From Chaetorhynchus papuensis (taxonomy: Eukaryota; Chordata; Aves; Passeriformes; Rhipiduridae), in the NCBI GenBank assembly GCA_013396525.1, contig VWYX01000792.1, positions 70,693 through 134,692 of the forward strand: a stretch of DNA of 64,000 bases, written 5' to 3'. Positions 40,594 to 53,258 of this stretch are shown here, in pieces. The translations under genes and the position numbers were made by a program. How positions within the stretch are numbered: position 1 is the first letter of the stretch; each line of letters starts with the position of its first letter. A model generated the notes under the pieces. The model ran no database searches. It saw only the letters and a program-made list of their open reading frames with translations, and was not told the DNA's origin.

Positions 40594-41920
40594 ATTAACG
40601 TGTGCTCTGTTAGCACAAGATTGTTTGGTGTTTCCTTTGATGGGTTACCAATGATGCATCCATATACAGTGCTCAGTTTGTAATGCTGGGGGTTTTCACT
40701 TGATACTGAGCCATGTGAGCACAAACACAGTGATTACTGCCACCTGACCTGTGAATAGCACAAAACTGGAATATCTGAAAGGCAGGGTGATAGCTAGATT
40801 TCAGATAAACAATATGTATTTTTTAATGAACAATTTCTATAAAGGTTTACTGATTTATCTCTTTTCAGTTAATTTTTTTTTCTAAAGCCCTCAAGAGGAT
40901 AGAATTTAGTGTGTATTAAATAAAATACAAATCTTTCTTAAGGAATTCAAACCATTAAACAAACGCAACTTATATATTCAGTGTGTTGGCAGTGTTTAAG
41001 TACTGAGACATACACTGGTGAAACCACTGCACCTTGTCTTCTTTTTCTAACTGCATCACTTCCAAGTAGAGGTGCCACTTAACATAATTTTTTGAACTTT
41101 TCTTCCCACTCCACAGTGATTCGTTCATTATCCTTTCCTCTGCAGCCTCTGTCTAATGTGAATCAGAGGTTCAGGAGGCATAAATTAAATAGGAGGTGTT
41201 TGAGGTTCTGCATAACCATACTCAGATGGTAGTGGATCAGTATTAAACCTCTGTTCTGCATCTGCACTGCACTTAAAAAGGCAGCACATGTTTCATTTTA
41301 GGTGATGTAGTCAATGCTCTCTGGAACAAATAGCTCTTAAAATGCATTTTTGGTAATACCTTTCCCTTCATTTCATGAGGCATGTGAGGCATTTGGAAGA
41401 AAGGATTAGTGATTTACAGAGTGGAGGTGATTTGGGGAACCACATCTCAAGTTATAGATGACAAACTAGAAAGTGAAGTGAAGAAAGCTAGTTGGACAGG
41501 CTGGACTTAAGATTTTGTGAAGTGATGTAATTGATTAGTGGTTGTTGTAGCATACTCACTTCCAAATCTGCAGCCTTTGGAGACCAGCTATAGCATTTCT
41601 CTGCATGCTTCTATTATTTCAATAACACAGCAGGTCTCTTTGTGTTTTTATCAGTGTACAATTTGGCAGTAAAGTGATCTCTTCACTGAAGTTTGCTGTA
41701 AAACACTGGTCAACTACAACTGATGTCTTCTTCCAAAAATCTTTCTGTGATTATGAGAATTGAATTGATTTCTGCTGGCTCTGTGTGGCAGGGTATCCTG
41801 GCTTTGATAAACAGTGGGAGTCTGAAGGGAGAGCATAAGAAATGCACATAGAGAATTGTCCTCCTTCATACTCCCCCACCTTTCTGCCAACATCTGTGAG
41901 CAGGAGGCCACATCGCATTT

Positions 41921-42035
41921 TATAGTCCTCTATGGTCCTATCCTCCATGGATTTATATAATCTTCTTTCTAATCCATCAACATTCTTGGCATTTCTGACA
42001 TTCTGTGACATTGAATTCTGCAGTTCTGTGATTGA
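41921..42035 (-). mobile_element. Ancient CR1-like LINE fragment, antisense
   Basis: 'tcctatcctccatggattta' followed by a decayed 'cttctttctaatccatcaac', then 'cttggcatttctgacattctg' and 'attctgcagttctgtg', resembles the interior of the 3' part of an old amniote CR1 family in antisense orientation. The element at 59074-59465 appears to belong to the same or a related family. Strongly diverged. Confidence 0.55.
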
Positions 42036-42518
42036 GCATGGGATTTAATAACATGCTGAATGTTTCAGCAAATACAGCAAGAAGAGATAATTCACTTACT
42101 ATATTTTTCTTATAGTTTCATCTCCTTTCACAAGATTGTCCTGCTCTCTCATTCTTTGTGCTTAGTCACTGTTATTTTAGATTTTTATAATAGCTCTAGA
42201 CAAAAAATGTGCTGTATTGTTCTGAATCCTGTGTCACAGCAGTAAGTCTCATTACTGCCATAATAATTCTTTGCCATCCTCTTGATTATTCAGAATATAG
42301 GGAGCGACAGCAGAATTTCAGTTTAAGAGTGAAACCAACACTCTGTAGACTTAGAAGAACAGAAGCAACACTCTCTGTAGACATGTAAGAACATGTGAAC
42401 TTCACAGGAAGGCTTCAGTTTCTCATTTAACAGAGAAACTTGAAGTAGAAATTTGTGGTGTTCAAATGAACATTGAAATTATTTGTTCTGCTGTGTGATG
42501 TCCGAATCTGACATGGAT

Positions 42519-42568
42519 TGTACTTGTATACATCTTCCATGTACATGTGTACTTGTATACATCTTCCA
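42519..42568. repeat. Short tandem duplication of a 21-mer
   Basis: The 21-base string starting TGTACTTGTATACATC occurs identically at 42519-42539 and 42548-42568, a period of 29 bases. About 150 bases upstream an imperfect duplication of 'aacactctgtagac' is also visible (around 42338-42395). This looks like replication-slippage style local duplication. Confidence 0.85.
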
Positions 42569-44869
42569 CATTAAGTACAGGACATACCACAGAACAATTA
42601 ATTCTGACCATGCATGCTTTTGTGATTGAGAATTTAGCACTATAGACTTGTTTTTATACTTAAATTTAGATTAATGGACTGCACTTTTAAATCTGCCACT
42701 CCTCTCAAATTAAAACACTGTGTTAGTCGAGCAAAGATTTTTAGCTTCTGTAATCCTGTTAGACAGGTTTATCACCGTGGCTTGTTCAGGTGATGACTTG
42801 TATTCTTGGTGAACAACACCACCATTGTTTGTCTCTGCAGGACCTGAGGCACTGGGGCATCTCTTAATTAGCACTGCTGCCAGTAGTTCTTTTTTTTTTT
42901 TTTTTTGTCCTCTGATTGAACACTTCAAATTTAATATAAAGATTATCATAATTTAACACATTCTTAGTGTTTCTTTCGCTAGGACTTTGTGTACATTAAT
43001 AGGCAATAGAATCATTTGTTCAGACAATAAGCTTGGATTAAAATGTTTTCTCTTATCCTCCTTCTCCCTCATACACTTCTTGCTCTTGTTGTTTCCCAGC
43101 ATCAAGGGATCAGACAGTGGTGTTTCTAACCATTGTTAATTTATATTGTAAATGAAATAACCTTTTTAATCTGTACCAAAAAACAGCCAAGAGTTCTCAA
43201 CTTAGAGTGAGAACTGTGCTGGAAACTTCTCTCCTGACCCCAGCAAATTAATTGCTCATCTTTTGCAGCCTCTCAGTAGGTTATCCCTGTGTTTGCTTTC
43301 TCATAGCATTAGACCTCTTAAGGGTTTTGAGTCTGAATCTCTTAAGCGTGAGGCTGGAAGAGAGATGAGGAAAAGGGTTTAAGGTATTTATTGTGTGACT
43401 GACATGCAAATAAATTGTAGGAGCTGAGTGTGTACACCTTGGAAAGAAGTCGGGACTGGTGGCAGATTGCTGTTCTGAGACTCAAAGCATAAAGAAACTA
43501 AGGAGGATGGTGAATAGTCACAGTATCCCAGAGAAAAACTTCAGCAGTGGGTAGAAAAACATGCATTTGTTTCTTTTCCCTTTCAAATTTTCAGATAAAT
43601 GTTCCGTAATAAAGAGCAATCCTGAATAACCAGAAGAATTTTACATGGCTGCATTTTGGGATTCATAATGAATCATGCTTTCATTGCTTGGATGCTTTTG
43701 CCATTTTCACTTGAGGCTTGTCATGGGTGACCAGAATGTAGGAGATGTAATTCTGTTCCCCTCCTCCAAGACAGAGCAGTCTTTAGCATCATTTACTGTC
43801 TTTTACAGAGGTTTCCTTTCGGCCTTTTCCAGTTGCTTTTACCTAAGATAATTCAAGAGCTGTTTTAAAAAATCAAATGTGAAGCTGTTGTCTTATATTG
43901 CCAGACTGCTGGTTGTTCACAAAGTACATCTGTCACTGAACAACGTTATCCTGAAAAATGGTGACTGAGAAATGGCTGGAGAAAACAGAAATCAAGTCGT
44001 AATGTGGCTGAGATCCATTAGCAAAAGTCCATATATCTTCAGTCAAGATAAACAAATTCTGCTTTTCAGTGCATAGCTTAGAAAGATAAACACTGTTGTG
44101 ATAGGGGTTTTATTTATTGTCTGGAAACAATTATTATACACTCTATCTGAAACATCCCTTTGGTTTAAAAGCTAAAAAAGCCACCAGTGCACATAACAGA
44201 TTGATCTGGATAATGCTGAGGTAGCATTTGTGGACATATATGTGTGTCAGAGGAAATTTAGGTTTAGAAAGGCTGAAGAAGCAACTCTTTATTACCCCTG
44301 AATCTGCTCTAAAGCTTTTATGAAGCATTTTCTCTGTGTTATTTCTGCACTTTGAAAGCTACGGTAGTTCTTCAGAAAGATACAGTGGTAAGATGTGGAA
44401 ATGTGAGAAATAAGCTGTGGAATGATCCTACAATAAAGAGTAATTATAATATATGTGTACAGCCATATCAGTTGCCAACTTGAAGTCTTATAAGCCAGGT
44501 GAACATTATCAGTCTTCTGAAATGTGTCCGTTTGCTCTCCTTTGCAGTGTGATGATATGATCTGTTTTTCTTAGTGTAGGTGAAAGTGGTTTTTACTACA
44601 GCTGATGGTAAAAACTATTTTGTTTTAGTCTGTGGAAGGGTACTCTGATGTCTGGGCTACTTCTAAGTGTGCATATTCATGGAAGTTAAAAATTGTGGAA
44701 TAAATTGTATTTAAAGTTCAAAATAAAAATGTTATTGAAGCTCAACATAAATTTTAATTTTCAAGGCAGAATTTTATGTAGGTGATGTTTCAAGCTGTGA
44801 ATGTAAGTGGCCAAAAAATACGGGAGCAAATTATGAAAATTCTGTCACATCTACTAGTCTGGGTATATT

Positions 44870-44896
44870 GTTATTATCATTATTATTATTATTATT
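44870..44896. repeat. ATT trinucleotide microsatellite
   Basis: A run of TTA/ATT units with one interruption (ATC). Intronic, with no evident role. Confidence 0.9.
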
Positions 44897-45405
44897 TGTG
44901 GTACATAGGGTTTAGGGAGTTACCTTGTATAGAGTGTTTACCTGATTTGAAAAAGAAAGGGGTTGATCCAGCAATTTTGGAGGACCTCCAATATTACTAC
45001 GAATTTTGGCCCATAGAAATGCTAGGATTTTACATTGCATGTCATCAGTTAAGGATTGTGGGTTTTATACTGTTAAATGGCCTGTGAATTTTCTTTTTTT
45101 GACAGCATAGTACTCAGTATTGTGTGATTGCAAGGAGGCTTGACTGAAGGGGGTCAGAAGCAAAATGTTAGAAGTCTTACTCTTGCCAGCCACTGCCAAG
45201 TGTAACTTCAATCAGCATACACTGCTGGTTAGTAATTGCAGTGGTTTGTAATGGTTTGCTGGAATTGAAATAGAGTGTTTGCTGGCCTGAAGAGTAAGCC
45301 AGAGAGGCTACATTTAAAAATGTGTGGGAAGGAAAAAGGAGAATTTTGAGATATGAATAAAAAACAAGCAGTCATGTAGCTCTTTAATTGTTCAAATCAT
45401 AAGCA

Positions 45406-45438
45406 TTTTTTACTAACCTACTAAAGGTTAGTAAAAAA
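45406..45438. repeat. Perfect 13-bp inverted repeat, 7-base loop
   Basis: TTTTTTACTAACC (45406-45418), loop TACTAAA, then GGTTAGTAAAAAA (45426-45438), fully complementary. It lies 424 bases upstream of the next MCC exon. The TACTAAC and CTAA-rich content also resembles splice branch-point consensus, but it is too far from the acceptor to serve it normally. Confidence 0.88.
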
Positions 45439-45861
45439 CATTACTTACACTAGAGAAGAAGTTACAGCCTCAAAGTGTAATTACTTTATAATAATGTGGT
45501 TTCTGCCATAGGATTTGTTCTAGTTCAGACCACATCGGGAAAATCCTAGGATTCAAAGATTATATATTTATAGCTATTTTGAGTTGCAAATGGTGGGTTT
45601 TTTTCAAGCAGCAACAGCAACTTCTGCTCTTTAGGAAGACAAAAGTAATAAAAGTACACTGCATAGTCTGTCAGTTCCTCAAATACTGTAACTATCTATG
45701 TTAGTGTACCTGTCGGTGTTTTGCATCTGTCCTTTTCTCTTGCTAAGGCATTGTTGGTTTGGTGGGTAAGATGATGATAGTACTGTGCACTTGTGCCTTG
45801 TGCCTGATCTCCCTGCTGTTGTCCATAACACCCTTTCTGTTTCCTTGCTTCTCTGCTTCAG

Positions 45862-46004
45862 TGTGAGCAATCCCACCTGATGAGAGAGCACGAAGATGTG
45901 CAGGAGCGAACAACGCTGCGCTACGAGGAGCGGATCACGGAGCTGCACAGCATCATTGCAGAGCTCAACAAGAAAATCGATCGGCTGCAGGGAGCAACAA
46001 TAAG
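45862..46004 (+). CDS. MCC: MCC coding exon, coiled coil
   Basis: Begins CEQSHLMREHEDVQERTTLR, continues YEERITELHSIIAELNKK and ends IDRLQGATI plus the first two bases of an Arg codon. This is nearly identical to human MCC (HSII for HSVI, GATI for GTTI). 143 bp; acceptor CTTCTCTGCTTCAG, donor AAG|GTACAG; it starts in phase 0 and leaves two bases, which the first base of the next exon completes as AGG (Arg). The charged, leucine-spaced sequence continues the coiled coil of the preceding exon. Confidence 0.97.
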
Positions 46005-46694
46005 GTACAGCAGCTTCCTGGAAGTTCTGGGCAAGACCAGTGCAAGACATGGTGTGAATTATACTCTAAATGTAGTACGATGACGACTTTAAGGCTTGTC
46101 GTGACGGGTACTGAGTAGCTGCCCATAATTAAGGTGTGTGTTCTGCAGGGGATCATCCCAAGCACCTGAGAAGCGCAGCCTTCTCTCTGGCAAAGCTACA
46201 CTTTGCAAAACCTGACAAGCACTGCAAAACACGCACTGTGACATCTAAATACTCCCTTTTGTAATGTTCCAGAGTCCCACATAAGTGATAGCAGCAGTGT
46301 GTAAAGGAAGGTGAAGACACCCAGCATGGACCTCTGCTTTTAACTTTATTTTGTGCCCTCCTGTAGATCACCTAAATGAAATAATTTGTGGGAGAGATAT
46401 GGTTCAAACAGATTTCAGTAGGTTTTGCCTCTTCTTGTGCTGACTTTTTTGACAAAACATGATGGTACAAATTATGTTGTTGAAATAGACTTTACATTTG
46501 ACTACATGGAAACATTTTTCCTCAGTTTGTTTTTACATGCAGTCTAGAATGCAGAAGGAGTTTCTTAAAGTTAATCTAGTGAGGATGCAACTGTATGCCA
46601 GAATCTGTGTATTTTCTAGACAATATCAAAATAGATTTGATCCATTTGTGGGTAATGTTAACGTGGTGCTTTAGCCATGTAGGCAATTTTCAGT

Positions 46695-46754
46695 TTTCCT
46701 TTATTTTCAGTTATTTCCTTTATTTCCTTTATTTCAGTATTTCCTTTATTTCCT
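46695..46754. repeat. Degenerate pyrimidine tandem repeat
   Basis: About six imperfect copies of a roughly 10-base TTTCCTTTAT unit, interrupted by TTTCAGTA. The repeat creates several acceptor-like pyrimidine-AG sites inside the intron. Confidence 0.8.
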
Positions 46755-48618
46755 TGTTAGCTGCACTTTTTTTGGTAATTGCTTCATTTCTTCTTCCTTG
46801 TAAATATTTCTGGTAGCACAAGGCAGTGTTGTTACAACTACTCACTTAATCTTTCATGAAGATATTAGTACGCAAGAAGAAGAATGTACCACAAATAAGA
46901 GGGAATATCATCACATATATATTTACCACTACTAAAGCAGTGTTAGAATCACATGTTCATGTTACTTAAGAACATAAATACTGTTGCCTGTGAGATGATC
47001 ATAACTAGCAATGGTCATGGTGAGATTTTTCAGGTATTTTCTCTGCTGGTAGTACTTCTCTGAAAAAAATACCCATGACTCCCTTGTTCATTTAAGCTTG
47101 ACACCTCTGCAGACAAACTTTCCATTTGTCTTTTGAAAAGACCAGTTGAAAAGCAAAATCTGAGAAAGCATGAGAGCTGCACTGATTTTTTTTTCCTTGA
47201 GTGACAGAAAAATTCTATGACATTTAAGAAGAATATTACATAGAATTCATAAAAATGGTGTGTTTGGAATCTTTGTGGCAAAGCAAATGCCAAGTAGTGT
47301 TCAATTACAAAATACTGGAATCAGGTGGATACTCTGAATGTTTAACCATGTCCATAAATGAGTCAGCTGCAACATGCACAGGAACGTGAGGTGTAAGAAC
47401 CAAGTCTGATGGGATGTGCATGTTGCTTCTCATGAAAAATGCAGGTTTTCTGTCCCTTTGGGGGGGTTCTGGCCTTTAAAGGCATCAGAAAAATACTTCT
47501 GCAACAGGTGCCACACCACTGTCATGCCCTTCCAGTTTAATTCAATCATTTGAGAGCTTCTTTTGCTCAGACAGCTGGAATACCTTATCTGGTTTTATTT
47601 GTTTTGGTTTTATTAATAAAAACAAAAACTGCTTGTTAAGTTAGTGGCTCTTTTTATTTCCTTGATGATGAAAACAGCTTGTTTTCTTTGGCAGGCCAAT
47701 AATTTGGTGTCTGGGGAACAGAGGAGTAATATTCCTCCTAAAAATGGCAACTGAGGGGATTCCCCAGGGTTTGTAAAGCCAGCTGAAAGAAGGAAAACTG
47801 ATACCACCTTCTGTGACTTTCTGTGAATCCAGTCTGAGATCCACATGTGTCATTCTTGAGAAGCTGTCTGTGCATCCCACAGACCGAGGGTGGTGCAGTT
47901 GCTGTCCTTGCTGGAACAGGTGTGACTCACAGCACTCCACCCACCCTTGGCTCTGGGGACTGCTGGGGCCGGGAGCTGGAACAGAACAGTTCTGAGAGAA
48001 AGTGTTCTGGGAGCATGGCCCTGCTGGGGCCTCGGCAGTTACACTTTCCTCTGAAACAGAGGGATTTTAGTTTTGATTTGTCTCTTTGAAACCTGCAGGC
48101 TTTACTTGTCACAAAACTTGGGCTGTGTTTCTGGAAGCAGAGTTTACATTAACTGCATAACAGATTAATGTTTCCCCATTGCTGATACAGCGACTCTTGA
48201 GTTTTTTCATGTATTGATTTTAGATTGTAAAAATAAACTAACATGTAGCTTCATGTACCTCTACTCTATGACATTCTTTATCGTTCTTAAACCCAAAAAT
48301 ATTTTGGAAACAATTAGAAGAAGCCAATGTTTCATGGAAGGTGAGTCTATCCTCTTTAAATTGTATCATCTTTATTTGAATGTGAGCAGTACCCTCAGAA
48401 AGTAGGACAGAAAGTCAGCAGGCACCGTGTTTAAATCTGAATAAGGTGTTGCAACAGTTTTAGGAGGAGTGTTGGCAGGCTGTATGAGCTGGTTAATAGT
48501 CTCCATTCTGAGAATTTTTGCCTCTTTTTTCGTGTGTATGTTGTGGGTTTTCTGCCTTTGCAATGTCAGGGTTTAGAAGTGTAATGGCTTTTGCTCATGT
48601 GGTTTAGTGATGCCAGCT

Positions 48619-48780
48619 CTCATGGCATGGTTTGGGTTGGAAGGGATTTTAAAGACCATCTAGTTCCAACCCCCTGCCATGGGCAGGGACACCTTCCACA
48701 AGACCAGGTGGCTCAGGGCCCTGTCCAGCTTGGCCTTGGACACTTCCAGGAATGGGGCAGCCACAGCTTTTTTGGGAAAG
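48619..48780 (-). mobile_element. CR1 LINE 3' end, antisense, relatively young
   Basis: 'catggtttgggttggaaggg' followed by 'accatctagttccaacccc', then 'ctgccatgggcagggacac' and 'cacttccaggaatggggca', is close to intact for the CR1 3' region common in bird genomes. It reads antisense on the + strand, so the insertion is on the - strand with its 3' end near 48619. About 160 bp remain, a typical 5' truncation. It looks much less diverged than the other CR1 pieces here except the one at 53259. Confidence 0.92.
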
Positions 48781-49115
48781 GAGAGAGCTTAAGTCACATG
48801 TCAATGCATGTGTCTCTTCCCAGGTGTGTCTGATATGCTGATCCCAATAACAGTAATGTTACAGGAATATTTTTAGAAGCTTACAGGATTTTTCTACGTT
48901 TGCTAGCCATTTCTTGGGTGCAACATGTTTTCCATGTCTGTGGCCCCATGAATTTAGCTGCAGCTCTTGCATTACAGTCTTCTAGCATTCCCAGAGGAAA
49001 ATGACTTCACCATGCTTGGGGTACCAAGCCAGCACTCATCTGCAATTGTCTCATCTCCCTGCTGCTGGTGCACTGAATAGCCCAGCTGGTTTGAAAGCCC
49101 CTCCAAAGGAAAAAA

Positions 49116-49150
49116 CAAAAACAAACAAACAAACAAACAAAAAAAAACAA
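49116..49150. repeat. AAAC microsatellite
   Basis: Tandem AAAC units embedded in poly-A-rich sequence. No retrotransposon body is evident next to it. Confidence 0.9.
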
Positions 49151-52100
49151 CCCTAAGGAGAAAAATGTGAGTTCCAATACTCAAATATTCATGTGCAAGT
49201 AGATGAGCGAGGTTCTTTGTCCTTTGACAAGGTGTATGCCTACTGCAATTTTCTCTCAAAGTGTGTACGCCTTAAAAGATAGGAAAACCAATCAAGTGGA
49301 TCTTCCCAGTCAGAGTCATATTGTAAATAGTTGGACATAAAGGATACACCCAGTAACTCTGAAGCATGAAAAGCATTTAGAAATTATACAGTAGGGTACT
49401 AAAGTGTCTACACTTTAGGGTACTAAATTATGTCATTTAAGGTGAATATTTCTGACTTCAGTTTTTAGTATTGCCTTAGATTCATTCAAATTTGACTCTT
49501 TTTTTTTTCTTAATAATTTCTTTGGCTGTCAAAATCAACTGTAACTTCAGCATGTGACTGACAGTTTTTCTTAGGTGTCAGATTGAGGTTCAAGAAAAGG
49601 AAGAGAGAGATGTCTAATTGCTTTTAGTTCTAACCCAGTGGCTCTTTGGGTACATCTCTGCAACTCTAAAAATAGCGTGCAACTATAACAATACCAGACA
49701 GAAATATACACTGTTCAATGTTGGTGCCTGCTAAGGATTACTTGAAACAGTTGTCAAGAGGCTTATAACCCATTACTGTAAAATCATTTGTTCAGACTTG
49801 TAACTTTTAATCTGAGATACATTTAGGAAGTGTTGGAAGTTAATGGAGAAGAGGGGTAGTGAAGAGACTCACAAGAGCGTGAAGAGCATCACAAGAAATA
49901 ACGCATGGCACTTACAGTCACTTTTAAACAGTGACCTGGAGGTCTAATTCTAGCTTCTAAATGTGGGCTAGGTGGAAGCTAGCATATACTGGATTCAAGT
50001 GGCAGGGTGGGTGTGATAATGTTGGCTTCAGCACACAGTGCCCAGCTCCACCTGCCCTCAGTGATTAATTTCCATGCTGTCTTGAGCATGTCACTATTTG
50101 TTCACAATGAACTAGTTCAGAGGGACCTCAAGTGTTTGTACACAGAGTGCAGTCAATCTTTGTGCACATACACCTGTAGTATTTTCTGTCTGAGAGTCTT
50201 AGCAATGGAGTTATTTAAGTAAAATGATTGTTGAAAAACTGCTGGCACCTGAAGTACTAAGCTGCAGACTGTGGCCATGAACAGAACATGCACCTTGCCA
50301 CTGTTCTATGGTGTGAAGGGAGGCTGAAGAATTTGCCATTTTGCTCACTGTTCTAACAAGTTTTTCTCAGTGTCTGTGCAGCACTCTGATCCTTGGCTGC
50401 ACCTGGTCATGAAGAAAGAAATTAGTGCAGAAGTAACTGAAAACCACAGGGTTTTTTTCTCCAACGTTTATCCCGTGCCCTCTGTGTCTAGAATGGCTTG
50501 ATCTGGTTTTAAATGCCCCCAGCTCACCATGACGTTCCAGCAAGTGGGACCATCAGGGCCCACAACAAAACAGATGCCTGGTTTTTACAACCAGGCTGTC
50601 GCTGATGGCAGCAATAAGGAAGTTGCAGTGCCTCCACCTTCTGGGTGGTGTGGCAGGAGTCCAGTGGCTGGTCATTGACAGCTGTTGAACACCTTGCATT
50701 TCCAGTGCCAGTGGAGGACTCTTTCTTCTGTTTTGGGGAAAGGAAAATCTCAAACAGTATCTTTTGTTACTGCCACCATCAGTTTTAAAGGCAGAATTTT
50801 TATTTGTGATGTGTCACTGCCCTCAAATTCCCCCTTATTCTTGCCCTCAGTCTGTGCCCAGTTGGGCTGGTGGTAGAGGGACTGGTTGACCTGGCTGCCA
50901 CTTGATCAGAAATTCTGATCAGGATTTCTGATCTTTCTGGACAGATTTTAAAAGCATTAGTTCATTTAGAAATTGATTTCTGGCTTGAGTCATCGGAATG
51001 GTATGAGTCCTGCTGCATGACATACTTTTCAACTGCCCCAAGATACAGAGCAGCACTTAAACTGAAAAACCCAGAACCAGTGGTAGCTCGATGAGGCTGT
51101 GTTGTATTTTAAACAGAAAAATCTGTGCAAGAGCCCGAAAAAGAGTGGTGAGAAGTCATTATTGTGTGTGCCATTGCTTTAGGGCCAATAGAGCTTCTTG
51201 TCCATTTGTAGAGGTAATTCAGGTTTTAAAAATATAGGACTTAATTGTTTCATAAATGAAAAAAAAATCAGTTACCTTCAGATGAAAAAATACAACTGTT
51301 TGAGTGCTTGGTAATTGTTTTTGTCTAAAGCCAATTACTAGTGGCTTTTTTGGTGGCTAATAACAAACTGGTTCATGGAACATTAACTGACACTTAACGT
51401 GTCTTCATTACACTGTTTTAACTCCTGCTATTCATGATTAGGTTCTAACACTGTCTTAAACAGGTATTGCATGGTACCACAAAGATCTTTCTTTGATGTA
51501 AATCTCAGTATTAAGCAGCTGGCCTGCATTTTGTTTAATAATAGTAGTCACTAAGTGCTTCTGCTAGTCTCATTTTCTTTGCACTGAAGCAAATGTGAGG
51601 GCTAGAAGAGCATGGTAGAAATTATGTCTCGGTGCCTTGGGAAACCCAGCTTGGCAAGCAAGCTGGAAGTCCTTTTTTGAGTTTTATTGAGGTTCCTAAG
51701 TTGTCACCTCTGCAGCTCTGAGAGCAGACTTTACTTCTGTCATTGATGCCTGTATGTATGGGCCATTTTGTCTGCTATTTTCCCTGACAAATCGAGACAC
51801 ACCTCCAGGCTGAATCCTGCAAGAAGCTCTCATCACCATGTAGCACACACACAGCAGACCTAACATTACAGGTGCCCCTCCCAGATGCAGATCCCCAGAT
51901 AGGTCTTTGCTGTTTCTCGTTGTTTCCAAAGCCAGACGGTTCCACTCTCACACTTTTCTGCTGAATCTGCAGCAAAACTAATCTCTGCATGTGATTTAGT
52001 GAGCAACAAAATGATGGCTTTTTGTTTTCTATCAGAGGGGCCCTGCACCTGGATAAACTGGTGTTTTTCCAATGTTTAAAATAGATACTTTAATGTAAAA

Positions 52101-52939
52101 ACAGTCACTACGAAAGTAAAAAAAATAAATCTGAGTCAAATCAGCAAATGGATCAAAAGAAAAGTGTTTACAAATGTTCTCAAGCAAAGATATTATTCAT
52201 TTACTTTTCTTCTTTCCCAGTACTTTGAACTCTCTGCATGGAGACAGGAGGGAAAAGCCCTAATTTTTTAAGCTCATTAGCTTTAGCTAAAGTATTCTGT
52301 GTCCTCAATTATTTTAGTTGAACCAGCTTGACAAATAAATTAAAACCTAGGTAATTGAGGCTTTTTCTTTTCCACTAACTCCAGCAGTTCAGTGCAATAC
52401 TCACTTATCTGTTCCTCTGTCTTTTGGGAAGAGAAATTTAAAAACCTACCTGTCTCCAAGAGCATTTCGATTCACATGTGCAGGTACAAACATGTGCATG
52501 CTTGCTTTGCACACGAGATGGTGACATCCTTGAACTGAGAAACAGACCAAAACCAGTTACTTCTAATCCACTTTGGGATCAAAGCCATTTGTGCTGATTT
52601 GTATGAATTACTAGCTGGGGAGTCACTGCAGAGCAATGAATGTCCTTGCTCACATCCTTGCTAACACTCAGTTCCACCCATTGCTTCCTTCCTCAGTGGC
52701 CAGGAGAAATAATGAAGTTGGGAATAAAGAAATGGAAACCAGGCACTGGCAGCTGCAAGTGGGTGTTATGGGCATGGCACAGTTGATTTGCAGTGAAGAG
52801 TGTGAAGTCATCTCTACTGACTGGACAAAACACTTGTGTGAATTGGATCCTGTGGCTCAGCTTAAGGGTCTGAAACGAGCATCACGAAGATGCACATTTC
52901 CTCAGAGGATTTCATTTCTGCCTTTGCTCTCTCTGCCAG

Positions 52940-53076
52940 GGAGGAGGATGAGTACTCAGAGCTGCGGTCGGAGCTGAGCCAAAGCCAGCAGGAGGTGAAT
53001 GAAGACTCGCGCAGTATGGACCAGAACTCTGTCTCAGTGCCAGAGAACCAGTCCACCATGGTCACTGCAGACGTGG
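52940..53076 (+). CDS. MCC: MCC coding exon, acidic Ser/Gln-rich segment
   Basis: After completing the split Arg codon the exon reads EEDEYSELRSELSQSQQEVN, then EDSRSMDQNSVSVPENQ and STMVTADV, leaving one base that joins AT of the next exon to make GAT (Asp). 137 bp; acceptor CTCTCTCTGCCAG, donor TGG|GTGAGT. It matches human MCC closely, but as I recall the human sequence this bird exon is two residues shorter after SMDQ. The acidic, Ser/Gln/Asn-rich composition suggests a flexible linker between coiled-coil blocks. A CR1 insertion starts only about 180 bases downstream of its donor. Confidence 0.97.
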
Positions 53077-53258
53077 GTGAGTTGTGTTCTTAGCAGAAGT
53101 GATGCCTTCCCACAGCAGAAAGGTATCATAGCTTTTGAAATGAAAATCTGAGCATTTGGTGAGGAAATGAATTAATGTAGGCTATATTAATCACAATTGA
53201 TGCTGAGCTTCTAGGCAACCGTGAACTTATATGTGAAGTAACCTCTCTGCCTTGATTG

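Larger units (their letters stand above)
39102..45861 (+). other. MCC: MCC intron
   Basis: 6.8 kb with GT (GTGGGC) and AG (CTTCTCTGCTTCAG) ends. It contains a sense CR1 3' fragment (39800-39921), an old antisense CR1-like piece (41921-42035), a 12-bp perfect hairpin (40566-40593), a 13-bp perfect hairpin (45406-45438), a duplicated 21-mer (42519-42568), a poly-T run near 42890-42906 and an ATT microsatellite (44870-44896). No other coding exon was recognised. Confidence 0.8.
46005..52939 (+). other. MCC: MCC intron
   Basis: 6.9 kb, the longest intron between recognised exons. It contains a pyrimidine-rich tandem repeat with a period of about 10 (46695-46754), a comparatively young antisense CR1 3' end (48619-48780) and an AAAC microsatellite (49116-49150). 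Around 50904-50934 the bases GATCAGAAAT and ATTTCTGATC form a short inverted repeat. No further exon was recognised. Confidence 0.8.

Noticed and set aside
44782..45087. 101-codon open frame through a Tyr-rich run
   Set aside because: The Tyr run is only the translated ATT microsatellite; the rest has no homology I recognise.
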